A stretch of 64,000 nucleotides of DNA. It comes from Globodera rostochiensis (taxonomy: Eukaryota > Nematoda > Chromadorea > Rhabditida > Heteroderidae). Numbering within the stretch: position 1 is the stretch's first letter; each line of letters opens with the position of its first letter. Below, in pieces: positions 58,254-64,000 of the stretch. Made by a program: the position numbers and the translations under genes. A model generated the notes under the pieces. It had not been told where the DNA came from, ran no database searches, and saw only the letters and a program-made list of their open reading frames with translations. The stretch spans positions 62,001 to 126,000 of the forward strand of contig JAEVLN010000006.1 in the NCBI GenBank assembly GCA_018350325.1, given 5' to 3'.

Positions 58254-60281
58254 ATGGAAGGACAGCTCGTTCTTTACGACCCTTCCGAATATATCGTCAC
58301 AAGTCAGGGGAACACCATCAGTCGCAAAGCGAAAACAAATGGGACGCAAAATATCATTTTGACGGGAAATGTGAGTGATGAAACAACCGGACATGGCTTC
58401 CTGAGCCATGTCCGGATGGAAGGAATATTGTCATTTATTCTATCAATCGTTTTTAGTCCATTTTGATGAATGATTGCATTCTGCGAGGGGATTTAGGTTG
58501 GAGTAAATTTGTAACAAAATATCAATTGAAAAGCTGACCTAATATAAGCCTACATCCGGATGGGTAAATATTGCATCATCAGAGAGGCGTCGATCATCCG
58601 GCCGCCCTATAAATACTTCAGCAAAGGTAGTTCAGCAGGGGACACATTGACGGGGGGGGGGGGGGCCCCCTAAGGGAGGGATCCCCCAAGGGAGTGGGTT
58701 TCTTCCCCTCAGGGCCCCCCCCCCTAAGGGAGGGATCCCCCAAGGGAGTGGGTTTCTTCCCCTCAAGGCCCCCCCTAAGGGAGTGGGTTTCTTCCCCTCA
58801 AGGCCCCCCCCCTAAGGGAGGGATCCCCAAGGGAGTGGGTTTCTTCCCCTCAAGGCCTCCCCCCCTAAGGGAGGGATCCCCAAGGGAGTGGGTTTCTTCC
58901 CCTCAAGGCCCCCCCTAAGGGAGTGGGTTTCTTCCCCTCAAGGCCCCCCCCAAGGGAGTGGGTTTCTTCCCCTCAAGGCCCCCCCCTAAGGGAGGGATCC
59001 CCAAGGGAGTGGGTTTCTTCCCCTCAAGGCCCCCCCCAAGGGAGTGGGTTTCTTCCCCTCAAGGCCCCCCCCCCCTAAGGGAGGGATCCCCAAGGGAGTG
59101 GGTTTCTTCCCCTCAAGGCCTCCCCCCCTAAGGGAGGGATCCCCAAGGGAGTGGGTTTCTTCCCCTCAAGGCCCCCCCTAAGGGAGTGGGTTTCTTCCCC
59201 TCAAGGCCCCCCCCAAGGGAGTGGGTTTCTTCCCCTCAAGGCCCCCCCCCCTAAGGGAGGGATCCCCAAGGGAGTGGGTTTCTTCCCCTCAAGGCCTCCC
59301 CCCCTAAGGGAGGGATCCCCAAGGGAGTGGGTTTCTTCCCCTCAAGGCCCCCCAAGGGAACTAAGGGAGGGATCCCCCAAGAGAGTGGGTTTCTTCCCCT
59401 CAAGGCCCCCCCCCTAAGGGAGGGATCCCCAAGGGAGTGGGTTTCTTCCCCTCAAGGCCCCCCAAGGGAATGGGTTTTCTTCCCCTCAAGGCCCCCCCCC
59501 TAAGGGAGGGATCCCCAAGGGAGTGGGTTTCTTCCCCTCAAGGCCCCCCCCAAGGGAATGGGTTTTCTTCCCCTCAAGGCCCCCCCCCCCTAAGGGAGGG
59601 ATCCCCCAAGAGAGTGGGTTTCTTCCCCTCAAGGCCCCCCCCTAAGGGAGGGATCCCCAAGGGAGTGGGTTTCTTCCCCTCAAGGCCCCCCCAAGGGAAT
59701 GGGTTTTCTTCCCCTCAAGGCCCCCCCCCTAAGGGAGGGATCCCCCAAGAGAGTGGGTTTCTTCCCCTCAAGGTTCCTCCTCCCCAAGGGAGTGGGTTTT
59801 ATTCATCACCCTCCCTATCCCCGATGACATGTTTATTTATAGGCTTCACTTACTTTTCTGTGCATTTTGGTGATTACGTTTTGATTGAGAAGGTTAGACG
59901 AATTCCGTCGTTCTTTTGTCGGTCAATTTCCAACCAAATTAAGGGCTGTGTGATTGTTGCCGCTTATGTCGGCAGTTTTATTCATATTGGGGAGGACAGC
60001 ATTATCGGACAAAATTGTGTAATTAAAGACTGCTGTTTCATTCAGCCCGGCAGTGTGCTAATGCCCGACACTGTCGTTCCCCCGTAACTTTTGGAACAAA
60101 TGTTTTTTTTTGTCAATTTAATTTTAGTTTTTCAATTGTTGGCGGAAATCCGGCTCGCGTATTGGCTGAATGGCCTCCGACCTGCCAGTCGCTGATGATC
60201 GATGCTTGTACAAGCTTTTTTGACAATTTCCAGCCGGAATCGGTGATGACAAAGAAAGGGTCCTTTACGAATATTACATAA
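58254..60281 (+). CDS. dctn5: Dynactin subunit 5 (p25)
   Basis: Pointed-end subunit of dynactin, the dynein cofactor; a left-handed beta-helix protein. Exons 58254-58370, 58457-58496, 58549-58626, 59843-59892, 59944-60083, 60128-60281, about 192 residues (human 182). Family blocks: NTISRKAKTNGTQNIILTGN, MNDCILRGDLAYIRMGKYC, IIRPPYKYFSKG, FSVHFGDYVLIEK, SFIHIGEDSIIGQNCVIKDC, MPDTVVPPFSIVGGNPAR. Hexapeptide periodicity is visible. Intron 3 (58627-59842, 1216 bp) is a minisatellite. An AG directly precedes the start ATG. Confidence 0.96.
58650..59800. repeat. Compound minisatellite in DCTN5 intron 3
   Basis: Two alternating unit types share AAGGGAGTGGGTTTCTTCCC then CTCAAGG and a C-run: a long one (about 52 bp) that adds CTAAGGGAGGGATCCCC, and a short one (about 34 bp) without it. 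Over twenty units in total, with blocks duplicated together. Confidence 0.97.
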
Positions 60282-60525
60282 TTTTACGATTATTCTTTTG
60301 CTGTCCTATTTCAAAAATTGTTTTTTTAAATAAATTGTATATAAATTTTGTTTTAGAAATATTGGACTATTTTGAGTCATCAATCCTTTCGAATTGAATT
60401 TGATGCTTATTTTTGCATGCAATCAAAGTCTGCCGATTGGGGAGTTGGCGCGGCGCCAATTTCCTTTTTTTTGTTTTGTTTTTGGCCCAACTTTTCCCAA
60501 CAGTTCTTTTTCATCAACAAAAGCA

Positions 60526-63500
60526 ATGAATCCGACGATTAAATGGCTGAATTCTTCGGATGACGGACAGACTTCGATGCTTTTCCTACTCGATTCCGAT
60601 TCCTATTCATTGTACCGAGTTGAGAAGCAGTGCAAAGCTGGTTCGGCAGTTTCGGCGAGCTTTTCAATCGATCCGGTGAGCGTGTGCTCTCCGCTGTTGC
60701 CTGGGGGGACAAGACAAGAGCAGGTCTTTTGCGAGTATCTCGCCGAGTTTACTGCGTTCGGCCGTGTCCCCTTAGGAGTTGGTCCGTTCCTTCGCTTTGG
60801 ACCACACCGGGGAGAATCGACTGGCGATTGGTTTCACCAATGGGCGGATCAACATCGTTTCTGCCAATATTGACCCAGGCATAAAGTGTGATTAAATCAG
60901 TTAAAGACGGGCACAAACTTTTCTTTTTGTTCAGATATTTGCGTGGCGAAGACATTCGGGAGGCGCAGAAAAGCATTACTTTTTTGGATTGGAATTTCAC
61001 CGATTCCTCTCGCCTTTGTGCTGCGTATGAAAGGTGTTGAACAGAAAGTGGTCAAACATTCCCTTAAAATTGAGCCTTCTAAAAGCCGCCCCGCCCCGCT
61101 TTCTGAAGGAGTCGTGGCGCTGACCATGCCGTTGTTGTGTACGACTTGAACCGCTCGTTGCGTAATGTGCGGGAAGTGCCGATGTCGGTTTTCGAAGCAA
61201 ATTTCGCTGAAAAAGTGCTCGGTGTTTGTTGGTTCAAGTGGGTTTTTTTGCTTGTATTATCAGTCTAAAAGCCTTCCATCGTTTTTTTGAGGGAAGACCC
61301 AAATTTGCTTCTGATCGGCGGCACTCGCGGAATACGAATTGCGGACATTCGCGAGCATGGCAGCTTCCACAGCACTCTGAGCGTCCAAAATCCGCTGATG
61401 GGCTTTTGTAGCGAGCCCAACCATGGCCACCGGTGGCTGAGCAATGCTTCTTTTGTCTTTGAACACCTCCAACCCCCCCCCCCCCCCCCCTCCCCCTTAG
61501 GCTTTTTGTATTTGAACACCTCCAACCCCCCCCCCCCCTCCCCTTTTTTGTCTTTGAACACCTCCAACCCCCCCCCCCCCCTCCCCTTTTTTGTCTTTGA
61601 ACACCTCCAACCCCCCCCCCCTCCTCTTTTTTGTCTTTGAACACCTCCAACCCCCCCCCCCCTCCCCCTTAGGCTTTTTGTATTTGAACACCTCCAACCC
61701 CCCCCTCTCCCCTTTTTTGTCTTTGAACACCTCCAACCCCCCCCCCTCCCCTTTTTTGTCTTTGAACACCTCCACCCCCCCCCCCCCTCCTCTTTTTTGT
61801 CTTTGAACACCTCCAACCCCCCCCCCCTTAGGCTTTTTGTATTTGAACACCTCCAACCCCACCCCCCCCTCCCCTTTTTTGTCTTTGAACACCTCCAACC
61901 CCCCCCCCTCCCCTTTTTTGTCTTTGAACACCTCCAACCCCCCCCCCCCCTCCCCTTTTTTGTCTTTGAACACCTCCAACCCCCCCCCCCCCTCCTCTTT
62001 TTTGTCTTTGAACACCTCCAACCCCCCCCCCCTCCCCCTTAGGCTTTTTGTATTTGAACACCTCCAACCCCCCCCCCCCCCCCTCCCCTTTTTTGTCTTT
62101 GAACACCTCCAACCCCCCCCCCCCCTCCCCTTTTTTGTCTTTGAACACCTCCAACCCCCCCCCCCCCTCCTCTTTTTTGTCTTTGAACACCTCCAACCCC
62201 CCCCCCCCCTCCCCCTTAGGCTTTTTGTATTTGAACACCTCCAACCCCCCCCCCCCTCTCCCCTTTTTTGTCTTTGAACACCTCCAACCCCCCCCCCCTC
62301 CCCTTTTTTGTCTTTGAACACCTCCACCCCTCCCCCCTCCTCTTTTTTGTCTTTGAACACCTCCAACCCCCCCCCTTAGGCTTTTTGTATTTGAACACCT
62401 CCAACCCCACCCCCCCCTCCCCTTTTTTGTCTTTGAACACCTCCAACCCCCCCCCCCCTCCCCTTTTTTGTCTTTGAACAGCTCCAACCCCCCCCCCTCC
62501 CCTTTTTTGTCTTTGAACAGCTCCAACCCCCCCCCCCCCTCCCCTTTACCCCCAACCCCCCTTAGCTTTGCCTGCCACGCCCATAACACGGTCTTTGTGT
62601 ACGATCGGCGTTATTTGAGCTCCTCACCGTTGCATGAAATTGAAGCATGCGTAAGTGAAAGAATTATTTATTTATTTAAGTGACGTGCTCCTTTCGTTAT
62701 TTCAAATTCCAATTTTAAGTCGAGTGCCAAAGCACTAAACAAATTGTCTTGGCACCGCCGGCGGCTCTTTCATTTGACTGCTTTGGCCAAGGACAGTGGC
62801 AATCTCTTCCATCTTTCCATTTCCTCAGCCGCCTTCGCCGAACAGCAAAACAATTTGGCAGGCCCTGCCGACCCATCCGAAATTTACAGACATTTGGACC
62901 CGTCGCAACGGAACGGTCTTGACGCCGCAGAACACAGCTACGCCGTCCATCTTTATTCGGTTGATGGCTTAATCATTCGTTAATTATGGGGATCTTTTTT
63001 AATTATTGTTTTAGGTGCCTGAAGTGAACGCGTTGGCGTCCTTCGACTGGCACCCGACTGTCAGCGAACGGTTGGCGCTGTTTTCTGCGCAAGAAAAGCG
63101 AATGGTCCACTCACAAACGATCGCCGCTCCAAAAAGAATTTGCATAATTAATGTGAATTGTGCGCGAGTGCTGTGACTTGTTAATTGTGTTCGGTACTTT
63201 CAGCTTCGCGAGGATGTGACTTCCGCAATTGGAGCCGGCGGAGACTTTGTCATTTCGGGGGGACGGAAGTTGAACTTTGAGAGCAGCGACAGATTCCTTT
63301 CGGAATCCGCCGAAAACAGCAACATCGTGGACATGGAGAAGCTGTTCAAAAGACGTATTCTCGCTGGTTATGGCTACGGGAATACGCTGAACCCATCGTC
63401 AAGTGAATTTAATTTCTTGAGATTTTATTGAACGCGTTGTTTAAGCATTGCTCGAATATTCGAGGAAAGCCATCGAAGAGGACCCTCTCGCCTCGGAGGA

Positions 63501-64000
63501 TTTGCGCTTTTGTTGGGATTGGCTTTGGATGCTATTCCAATCGTCGGACGCGAGCGAAGTTCAGAAGAATTACGGAACGATGTGCAAAAGACGTTTTGGA
63601 GGCCGCCATTAAGACGTATATGCTTTAGATTTGCCGGCGTCAAGCACATTCTGAAGGGCACCAAGTCGAGTTCGACCATCAAACAGGACGAGATAACCTA
63701 CAGAAACCGAGTGGGTCCACCCGTCGAAGGCAATGTTTTTTTATGAAAAATGCAGATTTTTGTCAACGAAAAACGACTCAAAATTTTGCGGATGTGCAAT
63801 TGGCCCAACTACGCGGTTCGCGACGAGTGCAAGGCGCGGTTTGACGAGATCGCGGAGCAGGGAGGAGGGGTCTCCGGAATCACCCGCGCGGCGGCATTGG
63901 CACTTTTTTCGGTGCAAGGACTGCTCAGCAAAGAAGTGAATTAGGGTCGTGTGATTAACTGCAATTTGATGGGCCATCTTTCCTTAAAGCATTTGACCCA
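60526..64000 (+). CDS. mios: GATOR2 subunit MIOS orthologue (partial, 3' cut)
   Basis: WD40/alpha-solenoid component of GATOR2, which activates TORC1 by opposing GATOR1. Exons supported: from ATG 60526; the region to 60775 is not fully resolved; then 60776-60895, 60935-61033, 61109-61237, 61292-61432, 62566-62650, 62720-62959, 63015-63152, 63204-63402, 63446-63581, 63629-63710, 63756-63935, 63990 onward. Family blocks: DHTGENRLAIGFTNGRINIV, SITFLDWNFTDSSRL, DHAVVVYDLNR, PNLLLIGGTRGIRIADIRE, NTVFVYDRRYL, LASFDWHPTVSERLALFS, KRLKILRMCNW. The propeller matches MIOS in order, including ASFDWHP. The zinc-binding C-terminus lies outside the window. Intron 61433-62565 is a large repeat array. Confidence 0.9.
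61460..62560. repeat. C-run minisatellite with higher-order structure in MIOS intron
   Basis: About 25 units, each GTCTTTGAACACCTCCAAC, a C-run of 7-18 and CTCCCCTTTTTT. About every fourth or fifth unit is a variant, CCCCTTAGGCTTTTTGTATT (near 61495, 61670, 61829, 62037, 62215, 62377), giving a higher-order repeat of roughly 160-210 bp. The last units carry GAACAGCTCC. Confidence 0.97.

Noticed and set aside
61432..61500. MIOS exon continuing through WLSNASFVFEHL into the repeat
   Set aside because: The donor CACCG/GTGGC at 61432 joined to 62566 gives NHGHR/FACHAHNT in phase and matches the propeller without an insertion.

Overview
This is nuclear DNA from a nematode. Gene identities are animal-wide (innexin, ATG13, ADI1, a wide awake/ANKFN1-type protein, SPEF1, MED8, ARP3, DCTN5, MIOS). 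Most introns I could place are 41-60 bp with short pyrimidine-AG acceptors, which is typical of nematodes. Three introns have GC-AG ends, a feature I recall as frequent in cyst nematodes (Globodera/Heterodera). A tylenchid plant-parasitic lineage is therefore my best guess, but that is inference.

Layout. Positions 1-16,190 are almost gene-free and consist mainly of pyrimidine-rich tandem arrays, all with the pyrimidine strand on +, separated by short ordinary spacers and one fold-back element carrying telomere-like TTAGGC motifs. From 16.2 to 20.4 kb lies an 11-exon innexin (+). From 22.8 to 29.1 kb is a large MATH-domain, coiled-coil, Q-rich protein (-). From 30.3 to 34.9 kb is a protein with a probable DUF4211 C-terminus (-). 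From 35 to 39.9 kb is a mobile-element graveyard with hAT-like ends, fold-backs and tRNA-like modules. The rest is gene-dense: ATG13 (+), ADI1 (+), a possible small gene (-), the wide awake/ANKFN1 orthologue (+), SPEF1 (-), then a tight same-strand run MED8, ARP3, DCTN5, MIOS (+). MIOS runs off the right edge.

Main pattern. Intron length is bimodal. Ordinary introns are about 45 bp. Nearly every long intron that could be delimited is explained by a locus-specific tandem array (usually C- or G-run rich) or by a small transposon. One non-autonomous transposon family (termini like CAGGGGCGTAGCCAG, 8-bp target duplications, hence hAT-like) appears as three insertions with intact duplications: beside the putative start codon of the DUF4211-type gene, in an ATG13 intron, and exactly at the MED8 stop codon. 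A second hAT-like element sits in an innexin intron.

Function. The genes are mostly housekeeping and do not form one pathway, although ATG13 and MIOS both belong to nutrient/TORC1-linked control. The four-gene run MED8-ARP3-DCTN5-MIOS has intergenic gaps of 181-332 bp and acceptor-like AG sites upstream of each ATG, so it may be an operon processed by spliced-leader trans-splicing. Exon models come from conceptual splicing by eye; phases were checked for the genes given exact exons. No rRNA gene, intact tRNA gene or CRISPR array was seen.
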